Assembly (NCBI GenBank): GCA_965208395.1
Contig: CBDBON010000001.1
Location: 124,001 to 188,000 of the forward strand
Direction of reading: 5' to 3'
Source of the DNA: CBDBON01 sp965208395
GTDB taxonomy: Bacteria; Chloroflexota; Dehalococcoidia; Lucifugimonadales; CBDBON01
Length of the DNA: 64,000 bases
Position 1 is the stretch's first letter. Each line of letters begins with the position of its first letter. Position numbers and translations under genes: made by a program. Under the pieces are notes generated by a model that searched no databases, was not told the origin of the DNA, and saw only the letters and a program-made list of their open reading frames with translations. Shown piece after piece: positions 1-9,689 of this stretch.

Positions 1-695
1 ATATGCCACAGGTCGAAGGGGCAGCAGTCCTCCAGGTCGCGCCAGTCGGGGGTCTTCTCCTTGCCCTCATACGCCTCCGGGTGGAAGACGGTCGCGGCGC
101 CGATGCCGTACTTCGGATGGCCGCCCATGTGAACGTTGAACTTGCCGCGCTTCGACTGAGCGCCGATGCCCGTGTTCTTCAGGGCGCCGCCGATCACTCC
201 CATGCTGTGTCCCTTGAAGTGAGTGAGGGCGATCAGCACGTCGGCCGCCGCGATGGCCTGGGCGACGTAGGTCTCCTTGAGTAGATAGCCCTCCGGTATG
301 TCGACGCGGTAGTCGCTGGTCCCGATGAAGCCGTCGGCGACGATGAAGGGGCAGCCGAGCGTCGTGGAGTTGTAGCCGTTGCGCTCCGCGGTCTGTAGCA
401 GGTCGAGCTCCGTCGACCGGGAGCTCCATGGCGAGTAGGTCGCCGTCGTCGTGTCGCACACGAAGGGACGTCCTCCCAGCTCCTTCACACGGTCGGCGAG
501 GGCGCGGGCGTAGACCGGCCTCAGGTAGGCCGAGTTGTTCCACTCGCCGCAGTGGACCTTGATGGCCACCACGTCATTCGGTCTGATCATCTCGTCGAGG
601 CCCGCCGCGTCGAAGACGGTAAGCATCTTGGCAGGCAGCGCCGTCTCGGTCGACTCGGAGTGCGCGTCCATGTAGTAGACCTTCGATCTGGCCAT
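1..695 (-). CDS. DUF362 domain protein, partial at window edge
   Basis: The reading frame opens with ATG at 695 behind a GGAGG site and runs off the left edge, so only about 231 N-terminal residues are seen. The stretch HFKGHSMGVIGGALKNTGIG followed by MGGHPKYG is typical of DUF362 proteins, a family often linked to iron-sulfur centres; a CC pair lies near the visible end, but any ferredoxin part would be outside the window. The substrate is unknown. The family call is firm and the function is not. It is transcribed away from the MBL-lysA cluster. Confidence 0.8.
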   Translation of the reverse strand, partial: MARSKVYYMDAHSESTETALPAKMLTVFDAAGLDEMIRPNDVVAIKVHCGEWNNSAYLRPVYARALADRVKELGGRPFVCDTTTATYSPWSSRSTELDLLQTAERNGYNSTTLGCPFIVADGFIGTSDYRVDIPEGYLLKETYVAQAIAAADVLIALTHFKGHSMGVIGGALKNTGIGAQSKRGKFNVHMGGHPKYGIGAATVFHPEAYEGKEKTPDWRDLEDCCPFDLWH

Positions 696-902
696 CTCTG
701 CCCTCCTTAGACTCGAACAGGCCGGTGTGGGCCGCCGTATCGGTGGGACCTCGCGCGCGTGCGTTCTATTCGATTTCCGGTGAGCCTAGCACCGCGCCTC
801 CGGGTTGTCAATTTGATGAGACCGGATGTTTGAGCGATTCCCATTTGACCCGCCGGACGGGTAGAATACTCGTTGCGCCGCATACTCAGGTGGAGGACGC
901 GC

Positions 903-1751
903 ATGCCGCGAGTCGTAGCCGACGTAACGCCCAACGTACAGCATATCGCCGTCGGGCCCGAGGGATCGCCCGGCCAGTATCCGCCCAACGTCTTCCTCAT
1001 AACCGGCAGCTCCGGCGCCGTATTCGTCGATACGGCCTACGGGAAAGACGACGAGGTGGAGACGGCGCTCGACGCCTGGAGGTCCAGAGGGGCGCTGCCT
1101 GTCGCCGCTATCGTGCTCAGCCACAGGCACTCCGACCACATCGGCGGCGCCGGCCGCCTCAGAGAGGCCACCGGCGGCGAGATCGTGGCCCACACGGACG
1201 AGCTGAAGGGCATAGATGACCACGTCCCCGGCCTCCGCGTTGACGCCACCGTCGCGGACGGGGAGAGGATCGATCTCGGCGGCGTCACCCTCGAGTACAT
1301 CGACACGCCCGGCCACACTATGGGGAGCATATGCGTCCTCTACAGGGAGGAGGGCCTGCTCTTCACCGGCGACACTATCCTGGGCGGCAGCACCACGGCG
1401 ATCAGCCCGGATCAGGGCGACATGAGCCTCTACGTCGAGTCGCTTCACAGGCTGCTCAGCTACGACGCCAGGATGATCTGCCCCGGTCATGGCCCCATCA
1501 TCAAGAGTCCGAGAGCCAAGATAGAGAAGCTCATCGAGCACCGGCAGGCGCGGGAACGCAAGATAGTCGACCTGCTGGAAGGCGGCGCGGAGACGGTCGA
1601 GCAGCTGTTCGCAGCCATGTATTCTGGCCTCAAGCCCGCTCTCCACGACTCGGCGCGCAGCCAGATCCGCACCCATCTGAAGAAGCTCGAACGCGACGAC
1701 AGGGTCAGCGTCGGGGTAGACGGCGTCTACCGTGTGAGCCGGACGTCATGA
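903..1751 (+). CDS. MBL-fold metallo-hydrolase (LACTB2-like)
   Basis: A 282-residue metallo-beta-lactamase-fold hydrolase. The zinc motif H74-R-H76-S-D78-H79 is intact, followed by GHTMGS and a C-terminal PGHGP histidine motif. The last 70 or so residues are predicted helical, like the winged-helix tail of LACTB2/YflN-type proteins. ATG 903 was chosen over an in-frame upstream start because it has a GGAGG site at normal distance. Its stop overlaps the lysA start by four bases (ATGA), so the two are translationally coupled. The substrate cannot be read from sequence. Confidence 0.85.
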   Translation: MPRVVADVTPNVQHIAVGPEGSPGQYPPNVFLITGSSGAVFVDTAYGKDDEVETALDAWRSRGALPVAAIVLSHRHSDHIGGAGRLREATGGEIVAHTDELKGIDDHVPGLRVDATVADGERIDLGGVTLEYIDTPGHTMGSICVLYREEGLLFTGDTILGGSTTAISPDQGDMSLYVESLHRLLSYDARMICPGHGPIIKSPRAKIEKLIEHRQARERKIVDLLEGGAETVEQLFAAMYSGLKPALHDSARSQIRTHLKKLERDDRVSVGVDGVYRVSRTS

Positions 1752-3061
1752 GCTTCGCCAATATCTCCCTCTTCCCGACGACCGCCGAGGTGAACGCCGC
1801 CGGCCGCCTGGGGCTTGGCGGCTGCGACACGGTGGAGCTTGCCGCCGAGTTCGGCACTCCGCTCTACGTCTTCGACGAGGTGACTCTCAGGACCATGTGC
1901 CGCGAGTTCGTCGGCGAATTCACCTCCCGCTACGCCGACACGACCGTCGCATACGCATCCAAGGCCTTCGTCAACCCCGCGCTCGCCAGGCTCGTCCACG
2001 AGGAAGGACTCGGTCTCGACGTGGTGTCGGGCGGCGAGTTGGCCGTGGCCCGCGCGGCGGGCGTGGACATGGACGCGGTCTACTTCCACGGCAACAATAA
2101 GACGCCGGAAGAGCTCGAATACGCCCTCGACACCGGCTGCGGACGGATCGTGGTCGACAGCTTCTACGAGCTGTCACTGCTCGACGAGCTTGCGGCGCGA
2201 CGGGGCGTCACGCAGGAGATCATGCTCAGGCTGTCCCCGAGCGTCGACCCGCACACGCACGTCCACACGACGACCGGCATCCTCGACAGCAAGTTCGGAT
2301 TCTCGATAGAGACGGGCGACTCCACTACGGCGATCCGACAGGCGCTGCGAGCCTCCCATCTCGACCTGGTCGGGCTGCACTTCCACCTCGGCTCTCCGAT
2401 CTTCGAGCTGGAGCCGTACGCGATAGCGATCGACACCGTGCTGACCTACCTGGCCCCGTTCAGGGACGAGGGGCTGGACATGCGCGAGTTCAGCCCGGGC
2501 GGAGGCTTCGCCATCGGCTACGTGCGGGACCAGCTTCCGCCGTCCGTCGCGGACTACGCGGAGGTGATCACGTCAGCGTTCAGGCGGCGTTGCGCCGACC
2601 TCGGGCTGGGATCGCCGCGGCTGATCGTCGAGCCGGGGCGCTCCATCGTCGGAAGGGCGGGCGTGGCGCTCTACACCGTCGGCGCGATCAAGGACATCCC
2701 CACTGTTCGCAGGTATGTCTCCGTCGACGGAGGCATGGGTGACAACATACGGCCCGCGCTGTACGGCTCCGAATACGAGGCCGTGGCCGCGTCCCGCATG
2801 ACAGACCCGGGCTCGGAGCCGGTGACGCTCGCCGGTAAGTACTGCGAGTCGGGAGACGTGCTCGTGCGCGACGTCCCGATGCCCGCACTGGAGCCGGGCG
2901 ATCTGATCGCCATCCCCTCCTCCGGCGCATACTCGCCGTCGATGGCAAGCAACTACAACCTGAACGCTCGGCCCGCCATCGTCATAGTCAACGAAGGAAA
3001 GGCGCGTCTCATCCGCAGGCGCGAGTCCTACGACGACATGATGGCAATGGACGTGGTCTAG
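1748..3061 (+). CDS. lysA: Diaminopimelate decarboxylase
   Basis: A PLP-dependent fold-III decarboxylase of 437 residues, the usual length for LysA, converting meso-diaminopimelate to lysine in the cytoplasm. The PLP lysine K72 sits in AYASKAF. The HFHLGS segment, EPGRSIVG phosphate-binding loop and GKYCESGDVL active-site loop are all present. It overlaps the MBL gene by four bases and is followed nine bases later by an amidase, so the three form an operon. No other lysine genes are near. A decarboxylase for a related amino acid is less likely given the CESGD signature. Confidence 0.93.
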   Translation: MSFANISLFPTTAEVNAAGRLGLGGCDTVELAAEFGTPLYVFDEVTLRTMCREFVGEFTSRYADTTVAYASKAFVNPALARLVHEEGLGLDVVSGGELAVARAAGVDMDAVYFHGNNKTPEELEYALDTGCGRIVVDSFYELSLLDELAARRGVTQEIMLRLSPSVDPHTHVHTTTGILDSKFGFSIETGDSTTAIRQALRASHLDLVGLHFHLGSPIFELEPYAIAIDTVLTYLAPFRDEGLDMREFSPGGGFAIGYVRDQLPPSVADYAEVITSAFRRRCADLGLGSPRLIVEPGRSIVGRAGVALYTVGAIKDIPTVRRYVSVDGGMGDNIRPALYGSEYEAVAASRMTDPGSEPVTLAGKYCESGDVLVRDVPMPALEPGDLIAIPSSGAYSPSMASNYNLNARPAIVIVNEGKARLIRRRESYDDMMAMDVV

Positions 3062-3070
3062 GAGCCGGCG

Positions 3071-4459
3071 ATGGACGACATCATCTATCGGTCCGCGAAG
3101 TCTACAGCCGACGCGGTCCGCCGGAGGGAGGTCTCCGCGGTCGAGGTCGTCGAGGCGCACCTGCGGCGCATCGACGAGACCAACCCGGCGCTCAATGCCG
3201 TCGTGCAGATATGCGCCGAGCGCGCCCTCCAAGAGGCAAGGCGCGCGGACGAGGCGCTGGCGGAGGGTGAGCCGACGGGCCCCCTCCACGGAGTCCCGAT
3301 GACGATCAAGGACTCCCTGGACACCGAGGGCGTCGTCACCACGGGGGGCACTACTGGAAGAACGGGCTTCGTGCCCGAACGAGACTCGACCGTCGTTGCC
3401 CGGCTGCGGAGCGCGGGCGCGATTCTCCTCGGCAAGACCAACACCCCGGAGCTGACGCTTGCCGGCGAGACGGACAACCTCGTCTACGGCAGGACGAACA
3501 ACCCATACGACCCCTCGCGCACGCCGGGCGGCAGCATCGGTGGGGCGGGGGCCGTCGTAGCGGCGGGAGGATCGCCCCTCGACATGGGCAGCGACACCGG
3601 CGGCAGTATCCGGCTGCCCTCCCACTTCTGCGGCATCGCGGGTCTCAAGCCAACGTCCTGGCGGGTTCCGAGGACGGGCCACATCGTCCCGTGGGGATTG
3701 GGCGCCCTCGACTCCTACACGCAGAACGGGCCGATGGCGAGATTCGTCGAGGACCTGGCACTGACCCTTCCCCTGATCGCCGGTCCCGACTGGACCGATC
3801 CGGCCATCATCGACATGCCGCTGCGAGACCCGGAGGAGGTCGATGTCTCATCCCTGCGCATCGCCTTCCACACCTCCAACGGCATCATGGATCCGACGCC
3901 GGAGACGGCCGAGGCGGTCCGAGCCGCAGCCGCGGCGCTGGTAGACGCGCGATGCGCGGTGGAGGAGGATCGGCCCGCCGCCCTGGAGATGCTGCCCGAC
4001 CTGTCCCCGGTCTTCGAGGCGGACGGACGGGCGTGGATGAGCCGGCTGCTGGAAAAGGCCGGAACGACCCGGACGCACCCGTGGGTCCAGGAGAGTTGGA
4101 CCGATGTCGATCCCCTGCCTGTCGGACAGTTCACCGCGCTGCTGGAGAGGCAGGATGAGTACCGGAGTGGGATGCTGGGGTTCTTGGAGCGCTTCGACGC
4201 GATCCTGTGCCCGGTCGCTCCCTGGCCCGCGCCGGAACACGGCGTCACCCGTGCAAGGGAGAACCGGGAAGCCTTCGCCTACACGGGCGCCTACAACATC
4301 ACCGGCTGGCCCGGCGCGGTCGTGCGCGGGGCGACCTCGCCCGAAGGGCTCCCGATCGGCGTGCAGATAGTGGCGCGTCCCTGGAGGGAGGACGTGGCGC
4401 TGGCGCTCGCGGCCCGTCTGGAGACCGCCCTCGGCGGCTGGCAACCGGCCCCTATCTAG
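3071..4459 (+). CDS. Amidase signature (AS) family amidase
   Basis: A 462-residue AS-family amidohydrolase. The Ser-cisSer-Lys triad can be placed at K80 (MTIKD), S155 (PGGSIGG) and S179 (DTGGSIRLP), with the 24-residue serine spacing of the family. It would hydrolyse a carboxamide. No gatB or gatC is nearby, so a role as GatA is unlikely and a catabolic or detoxifying amidase is more probable. Third gene of the MBL-lysA-amidase operon. Confidence 0.88.
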   Translation: MDDIIYRSAKSTADAVRRREVSAVEVVEAHLRRIDETNPALNAVVQICAERALQEARRADEALAEGEPTGPLHGVPMTIKDSLDTEGVVTTGGTTGRTGFVPERDSTVVARLRSAGAILLGKTNTPELTLAGETDNLVYGRTNNPYDPSRTPGGSIGGAGAVVAAGGSPLDMGSDTGGSIRLPSHFCGIAGLKPTSWRVPRTGHIVPWGLGALDSYTQNGPMARFVEDLALTLPLIAGPDWTDPAIIDMPLRDPEEVDVSSLRIAFHTSNGIMDPTPETAEAVRAAAAALVDARCAVEEDRPAALEMLPDLSPVFEADGRAWMSRLLEKAGTTRTHPWVQESWTDVDPLPVGQFTALLERQDEYRSGMLGFLERFDAILCPVAPWPAPEHGVTRARENREAFAYTGAYNITGWPGAVVRGATSPEGLPIGVQIVARPWREDVALALAARLETALGGWQPAPI

Positions 4460-4559
4460 TCTTCTCCTCTCTTTATCAGCATCGGTATCGCGGCGCGCGT
4501 GGTACTATCGTAGAGCCGTCAGGCAAAGCGATCCCCCCTGCCAGGAGAAAACCCGGTCG

Positions 4560-5450
4560 ATGTATGGGATGCCGCGCGCCGTGGAGATGAGGCCCGTCGT
4601 CACCTGGACGCTGCTCGCCGTAAACCTCGTCCTGTGGCTGGCTATGGAGGCCGCCGGCGGATCGGGGAACCCGGACGTGCTGCTGGACTTTGGAGCGATC
4701 CACGCGCCGTACGTCTCCGCCGGAGAGTACTGGCGTCTTCTCACCGCGATCTTCCTGCACGCCGGACTCATGCATCTCCTGTTCAACTCGATCGGCCTGC
4801 TGATGTTCGGCCGGATCGTGGAGCGGCTCTACGGTCACGTTGGTTTCGCGGTCATATACCTGCTGGCGGGCGTCGGCGGCGGGGTCGCCAGCTTCGTGCT
4901 GAATCCGATCACGGTGGGCGCAGGCGCGAGCGGCGCCATCTTCGGCATCGTCGGGGCCTTCGCCGCCTTTTTCTTCGCGAGACGTCACGTCATGGGCGAT
5001 ACGGCCAGGCAGACCCTTTCAGGCGTCGGAGTGCTGCTGGCCATCAACCTTGCCTTCGGATTCATGGTCCCCCAGGTCGACAACTGGGCCCATCTTGGCG
5101 GTCTCGTCGTCGGCTCCCTGGTCGGTCTCGCGATCGCTCCTCAGACGGGAAGAGGCTCCCTGTACATCTCCTACGGCCAGGGCTATCGCAGGGTGGCGAT
5201 AGGCATCAGACCGGTCAGATGGCTGCTCCTCACGGCCGTTGTAGCGGTAATGTCCACTGGCGTGGTGATCGGGAGGGCAACCATGCCCGACAACTCCGCT
5301 TCGCGTATCATCAAGGCCGAACGGCTCATTGAGGACGGGCTTGTCGCCGAAGCGTTGATCGAGCTGACGGCCGCGAGAGATCTCGCCCTCCGGGAGAGGA
5401 ACGGACGGTCGCTTGCGGAGATAGGCCGACTGGTGGGCATGATCCGCTGA
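4560..5450 (+). CDS. Rhomboid-family intramembrane serine protease
   Basis: A polytopic membrane protease of 296 residues. The catalytic serine is S124 in GAGASGAIFG and the histidine is H178 in NWAHLGG, in separate membrane segments as expected. HAGLMHLLFN in the second or third membrane helix is the conserved rhomboid HxxxN-like motif. The C-terminal 70 residues are soluble and of unknown role. Start ATG 4560 is preceded by AGGAG at a long distance; ATG 4569 is an alternative. A TGGTACTAT extended -10 lies about 55 bases upstream. Confidence 0.9.
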   Translation: MYGMPRAVEMRPVVTWTLLAVNLVLWLAMEAAGGSGNPDVLLDFGAIHAPYVSAGEYWRLLTAIFLHAGLMHLLFNSIGLLMFGRIVERLYGHVGFAVIYLLAGVGGGVASFVLNPITVGAGASGAIFGIVGAFAAFFFARRHVMGDTARQTLSGVGVLLAINLAFGFMVPQVDNWAHLGGLVVGSLVGLAIAPQTGRGSLYISYGQGYRRVAIGIRPVRWLLLTAVVAVMSTGVVIGRATMPDNSASRIIKAERLIEDGLVAEALIELTAARDLALRERNGRSLAEIGRLVGMIR

Positions 5451-5495
5451 GGCGTGACGAGGCGGAAAGGGCACGTATGAATGTTCGCAGTGAGA

Positions 5496-5584
5496 GGGAC
5501 CCCCATCTCAACCTTCCCCCGCATGCGGGGGAAGAGGCTTCTTCCTGTGCCACAATCGTCATGCCCGCGAAAGCGGGCATCCAC
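5496..5584. repeat. Intergenic GC hairpin repeat (type A) plus small hairpin
   Basis: The spacer before purN holds a type A repeat: GGGACCCCCATCTC, then the hairpin CTTCCCCCGCATGCGGGGGAAG at about 5513-5534. A second perfect hairpin at 5561-5580 has 8-bp arms (ATGCCCGC/GCGGGCAT) around a GAAA tetraloop. The same elements recur at about 25433, 33716, 36038, 36307, 42018, 50198 and 50541. They may act as transcription terminators or as dispersed repeats. Confidence 0.8.
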
Positions 5585-5614
5585 TCTTGGGACTGGTAGG
5601 ATGGGGTCTGTCCG

Positions 5615-6232
5615 GTGACGCAGCCGCTGAGGCTGGGCGTCCTGGCTTCGCATACCGGGACCAATCTGCAGGCGATCATAGACGCCTGCAAGAGCGGCCG
5701 GCTCAACGCACGGGTCTGCGTCGTCATAAGCAATAACTCCCGGTCCGGCGCGCTTCGGAGAGCGCGACGCGAGGGCATACCGGCCTACCACCTTAGCGGC
5801 GTCACTCACGCGACGGAGGAAGAGCTCGACTCTGCCATCCTGAGGGTGCTTGAGTCCCACAGCGTCGAGCTCGTCGCGCTCGCGGGATACATGAAGAGGG
5901 TTGGGCCGAGGGTGCTCGCCCGCTACGACCGCCGCATCCTGAACACCCACCCCGCGCTCCTTCCCAGGTTCGGAGGCGAGGGGATGTACGGCAGGTTCGT
6001 GCATGAGGCGGTGCTTGCATCCGGCGCGGAGACGACCGGCGCCACGGTCCATCTGGTCGACGAGCGGTACGACCACGGCCCCGTCATCGCTCAGCGGGAG
6101 GCGCCCGTCCTGGCGGGCGACACGGTCGACATCCTTAGCGCCAGGGTGTTGCGCGAGGAGCACCGGCTCTACGTCGAGACCCTGCGGAGGATCGCCGAGG
6201 GCGAGATAGACCTGGACGCTGTAGGCAGATAA
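5615..6232 (+). CDS. purN: Phosphoribosylglycinamide formyltransferase
   Basis: A 205-residue folate-dependent GAR transformylase of purine synthesis. The catalytic residues are visible: N110 and H112 in LNTHPALLP, and the aspartate in DERYDHGP. The N-terminal LGVLASHTGTNLQAII is the phosphate-binding segment. It starts with GTG at 5615 and lacks a strong Shine-Dalgarno. It is preceded by a repeat-filled spacer and converges on clpX. The length fits the short PurN type rather than the formate-dependent PurT. Confidence 0.92.
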   Translation: MTQPLRLGVLASHTGTNLQAIIDACKSGRLNARVCVVISNNSRSGALRRARREGIPAYHLSGVTHATEEELDSAILRVLESHSVELVALAGYMKRVGPRVLARYDRRILNTHPALLPRFGGEGMYGRFVHEAVLASGAETTGATVHLVDERYDHGPVIAQREAPVLAGDTVDILSARVLREEHRLYVETLRRIAEGEIDLDAVGR

Positions 6233-6240
6233 CCGGTGGG

Positions 6241-7536
6241 CTAGGCCGACTTCCGCTCGCGGGAGGGCATGGGGATGATGTCGCTCGTCTCGGTCAGGAG
6301 CGAGACCTCGGCGGCGCCCCGGATGGCGTCGCCCGTGACCAGGCAGCGGCGCACGCCCGTCATGCTCGGCATCTCGTACATCACGTCCAGCAGCGTCTGC
6401 TCCAGGATCGTCCTAAGCCCTCGCGCGCCGGTGTTCTGCTCGAGCGCCAGATCGGCGGCCACCTCCAGCGCCTCGTCGGTAAACACCAGCTCCACGTCGT
6501 CCATGTCGAACAGGCACTGGTACTGCTTGGCGAAGGCGTTCTTCGGCTCCGTCAGCACGCGCACGAGGTCCTGCCTGTCCAGCGCCTTGAGCTTGGCGAC
6601 GACGGGGAACCTCCCGACGAACTCTGGAATGAAGCCGTACTCCAGCAGATCGTCCGCGTTTATGTGCTCCAGGATGTTGTCCGTCCCGTCCGGGCCGTGC
6701 CCGGCCGGCCCGGTCCGGTTGAAGCCGATCGTCTGCCTGTCCTTGAAGACGCGCCGCTCGACTATCTCCTCCATCGCCTCGAAGGCGCCTCCGCACATGA
6801 ACAGAATGTTGTCAGTCTTGATCTGGAGGAACTCCTGGTGGGGGTGCTTGCGTCCTCCCTGAGGGGGTACGTTGGCGACGCATCCCTCGACGATCTTCAG
6901 CAGCGCCTGCTGGACGCCCTCCCCCGATACGTCCCGTGTGATCGACGGGTTAGGACTCTTGCGGGCGATCTTGTCGATCTCGTCGATGTAGATGATGCCC
7001 TGCTCGGCGCGCGAGACGTCGTAGTCGGCGGCCTGTATCAGGCGGAGCAGGATGTTCTCCACGTCCTCGCCGACGTATCCGGCCTCTGTCAGAGAGGTCG
7101 CGTCTGCGATGGCGAACGGCACGTCCAGTATCCCAGCGAGCGTCTGGGCCAGGTGGGTCTTGCCGGAGCCGGACGGGCCGGCCATGAGCACGTTGGCCTT
7201 CTGGAGCTCGACGTCGTCGACTTTGCGGTTCGACTGGAGACGCTTGTAGTGGTTGTAGACGGCGACGCTGAGTACCTTCTTCGCCATCTCTTGGCCGACC
7301 ACGTACTCGTCCAGCCTCTGGTATATCCAGCGGGGGTTCAGGCTCCCGGGAGCCGGGCCGGATGTCTCCTTGGCTGGCCCTGGCGCCTCCTCGGAGATGA
7401 TCTGGTCGCACAGCGCGACGCACTCGTCGCAGATGAAGACGCGGTCAGGCCCTGCGATCAGGCGGCGCACCTGCGCCTGGGCCTTGCCGCAGAATGAGCA
7501 GCGATAGTCGGTTCGGCGGGTCGAGGTTGTGGACAT
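6241..7536 (-). CDS. clpX: ClpXP protease ATPase subunit ClpX
   Basis: A 431-residue AAA+ unfoldase of the ClpXP protease. The N-terminal C4 zinc-binding domain shows CSFCGK and CDECVALC. The Walker A is GPSGSGKTHLA, the Walker B IIYIDEIDK, the pore loop GYVGEDV, and the ClpP-docking loop contains IGF (QTIGFN). The C-terminal sensor-2 region is GARGLRTI. It is the last gene of tig-clpP-clpX, 17 bases after clpP, which is the classical bacterial arrangement. Confidence 0.96.
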   Translation of the reverse strand: MSTTSTRRTDYRCSFCGKAQAQVRRLIAGPDRVFICDECVALCDQIISEEAPGPAKETSGPAPGSLNPRWIYQRLDEYVVGQEMAKKVLSVAVYNHYKRLQSNRKVDDVELQKANVLMAGPSGSGKTHLAQTLAGILDVPFAIADATSLTEAGYVGEDVENILLRLIQAADYDVSRAEQGIIYIDEIDKIARKSPNPSITRDVSGEGVQQALLKIVEGCVANVPPQGGRKHPHQEFLQIKTDNILFMCGGAFEAMEEIVERRVFKDRQTIGFNRTGPAGHGPDGTDNILEHINADDLLEYGFIPEFVGRFPVVAKLKALDRQDLVRVLTEPKNAFAKQYQCLFDMDDVELVFTDEALEVAADLALEQNTGARGLRTILEQTLLDVMYEMPSMTGVRRCLVTGDAIRGAAEVSLLTETSDIIPMPSRERKSA

Positions 7537-7553
7537 CCGGTGCCGCCTGCTTC

Positions 7554-8195
7554 CTAGTCGTCCGCCGCCGCCTTCTCCGCCTCCTCCGCCTCATCCTGTC
7601 CGCCGGAGGCCAGGACCTCGTCGATGAGTCCATACTCCTTGGCCTGCTCGGCGCTCAGATAGTAGTCCCTGTCGGTGTCCCGCGCAATCTTCTCCTTGGA
7701 CTGTCCGGTGTGGACGGAGAGCAGTTCCCGGATCTTGTCCTGCATCCTCAGCAGCTCTCTGGCCTGTATCTCGATGTCCGACGCCTGGCCCTGCGCGCCC
7801 CCCAGCGGCTGGTGCATGTGTATTGTCGAGTTGGGCAGCGCGTACCGCTTGCCACGAGTGCCCGTGGTCAGCAGGACCGTGCCCATGCTCGCGGCCAGAC
7901 CGACGCAGATCGTGGAGATGTCCGGTCTTATCAGCCTCATCGTGTCGACGATGGCGAGGCCGGCCGTTATGATGCCGCCGGGCGAGTTTATGTAGAGGCT
8001 GATGTCCCTCTCCGGGTCCTCCCTGTCGAGGTACAGAAGCTGGGCAATGATATTGTTGGCGACCTGATCGACTATGGGCGTGCCCAGGAAGATAATCCGC
8101 TCCTTCAGAAGGAGGGAGTATATATCGTAGGCCCGTTCCCCCCGCGCCCCCGTCTCCACCACCATCGGGATCAGACTCTCAGGCCTCTGGATCAT
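7554..8195 (-). CDS. clpP: ATP-dependent Clp protease proteolytic subunit
   Basis: A 213-residue serine protease subunit. The triad is S103 (GLAASMG), H128 (MHQPLGG) and D177 (DTDRDYYLS). The oxyanion segment SPGGIITAGL is intact. A short acidic alanine/glutamate tail follows the core. Its ATG overlaps the stop of tig by four bases (8192-8195), so the two are translationally coupled. It assembles as a tetradecamer with ClpX, encoded just downstream. Confidence 0.96.
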   Translation of the reverse strand: MIQRPESLIPMVVETGARGERAYDIYSLLLKERIIFLGTPIVDQVANNIIAQLLYLDREDPERDISLYINSPGGIITAGLAIVDTMRLIRPDISTICVGLAASMGTVLLTTGTRGKRYALPNSTIHMHQPLGGAQGQASDIEIQARELLRMQDKIRELLSVHTGQSKEKIARDTDRDYYLSAEQAKEYGLIDEVLASGGQDEAEEAEKAAADD

Positions 8196-9520
8196 CTGGC
8201 AGCTCCTCCTTCTTCATCGCTATCGGTCTGTCCGGCCCCTACCGGGTCTGTCTCCTCATCGCCGCGGCCTATGGCCGCCAGCCGTTCCAGGGTCTTCTCC
8301 GACAGGAGCATCCGCCGGATCGACCCCCTCATCTCGTCGGAGATCTGCCGCTCGTCCGGCTGCTGACCGGACTGCTCCAGCAGCGACTCCACACGCTCGT
8401 CCACCTCATCGTCCGACACCTCCACCTCTTCGAGCTCGGCGACCCTGGTGAGGGCGAAGGAGCGGCTGAGTCTCTCTACGGCTGCCTCCTCCATCTCTCT
8501 CCGGACCTCGTCCTCCGTCTTTCCGATCGACCGTAGATAGTCGTCGGAGCGGACGTTCGCTCGTTCGAGCATCTGCGCCCGCTCTCTCTCCATGTGATCG
8601 ACCTCATGCTCGATCATGAGGGGAGGGAGCTCCAGCACCGCGCTCTCCATAAGGGCCTCGATGCACGCTTGCCTGTGCTGCTCCTCGGCCCTCCGTTCGG
8701 CGTCGGCCCGCAGGTCCTCGGCGATCTTACTGCGCAGCTCGTCGAGGGTCTCGTAGCCCGGCCCGTACGACTGTGCGAAGTCGTCGTCCAGAGAAGGGAT
8801 GACCCGCTCCTTCACCTCGGAGGCGCTCACTGAGAAGCTGGCCTCCTTCCCGGCCGCCTCGGAGGCGTCGTCAGGCACCGCAAGGGTGAACTCCCTCCGC
8901 TCGTCCCTCGCAATTCCCACGAGCTCATCGGCGAACCCAGGGACAGGCACCGAGAGCTCCCCGTCCATCATATAGACGACGTCCTCCACCTCCAGAAGGG
9001 TCTCCCCCTCCGCCGTCCCAACGGCGCTTATCGTCACCGTGTCTCCCATCTGGGCGGGGCGGTCGACCGGCTCCCAGGTGGACATGTCTGTCCGGATACG
9101 GTCGAGAGTCGCCTCCATCTCTTCATCAGTGACCTCGACTGGCTCTACAGGCACGCGCATCGACCTGTAGTCGCCGAGCTCCACCTCCGGCTTCAACGGA
9201 ACGGTCGCCTTCAGACTGACCGGATCGATGCCGACGATCTCTATCTTCGGAAGGGCGGCAGCCTGGAGCTCGCGCTCTGTGATCGCGCGGTCGGTCATTT
9301 CGAACACCATCGAGTCGAGCACCTCGTTCAGGAGGCTCTCGCGTCCGACGAAACGTTCGACTATCGACCTGGGCGCCTTGCCCTTGCGGAATCCCGGAAT
9401 CGAGAGGCGGGGAACGACCCGCCTGTATCCCCTGTCCAGATAAGGGTCGACCTCGGCGGCGTCCAGCTCGATGTGGAGCACCGTCTGGCGGTTTACGACC
9501 TCTTCCTGGGTAATTATCAA
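8192..9520 (-). CDS. tig: Trigger factor, ribosome-associated chaperone
   Basis: A 442-residue trigger factor. The N-terminal ribosome-binding domain carries the PGFRKGKAP signature near residue 45. A central FKBP-type domain (GDTVTI..) and a helical C-terminal chaperone domain follow. The start is TTG at 9520, decided by an AGGAG site eight bases upstream; no ATG or GTG is available in frame there. The acidic tail is family-typical. First gene of the tig-clpP-clpX operon, which links nascent-chain folding to ClpXP degradation. Confidence 0.94.
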   Translation of the reverse strand: MIITQEEVVNRQTVLHIELDAAEVDPYLDRGYRRVVPRLSIPGFRKGKAPRSIVERFVGRESLLNEVLDSMVFEMTDRAITERELQAAALPKIEIVGIDPVSLKATVPLKPEVELGDYRSMRVPVEPVEVTDEEMEATLDRIRTDMSTWEPVDRPAQMGDTVTISAVGTAEGETLLEVEDVVYMMDGELSVPVPGFADELVGIARDERREFTLAVPDDASEAAGKEASFSVSASEVKERVIPSLDDDFAQSYGPGYETLDELRSKIAEDLRADAERRAEEQHRQACIEALMESAVLELPPLMIEHEVDHMERERAQMLERANVRSDDYLRSIGKTEDEVRREMEEAAVERLSRSFALTRVAELEEVEVSDDEVDERVESLLEQSGQQPDERQISDEMRGSIRRMLLSEKTLERLAAIGRGDEETDPVGAGQTDSDEEGGAAR

Positions 9521-9558
9521 GTGGGGCTCCTGAGGACCGGAGGCGGGTGACTCCCTCG

Positions 9559-9567
9559 ATTATATCA
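9559..9567 (-). promoter_or_regulatory. Extended -10 promoter of tig-clpP-clpX
   Basis: On the minus strand the sequence TGATATAAT lies about 40 bases before the TTG start of tig, forming a TGn extended -10. No convincing -35 is seen at 17-bp distance, which is usual for extended -10 promoters. The predicted start site is near 9552, giving a leader of about 30 bases. Confidence 0.55.
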
Positions 9568-9689
9568 TGGCGTCCCTGCCGTAAACGTCCCGCGGCGTCG
9601 GCTCTTGACTGACATTCGGGCTCTTGGTACGGTGGAAGCCGATGGCCGCGGCGAGACGCGGCCCCTCCCCCAACACCCGAGGAGACCCG

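Noticed and set aside
2573..3682. Long 369-codon open frame on the minus strand
   Set aside because: It lies opposite lysA and the amidase gene, both with clear families, and reads as low-complexity Arg/Gly/Asp sequence typical of the antisense of high-GC genes.
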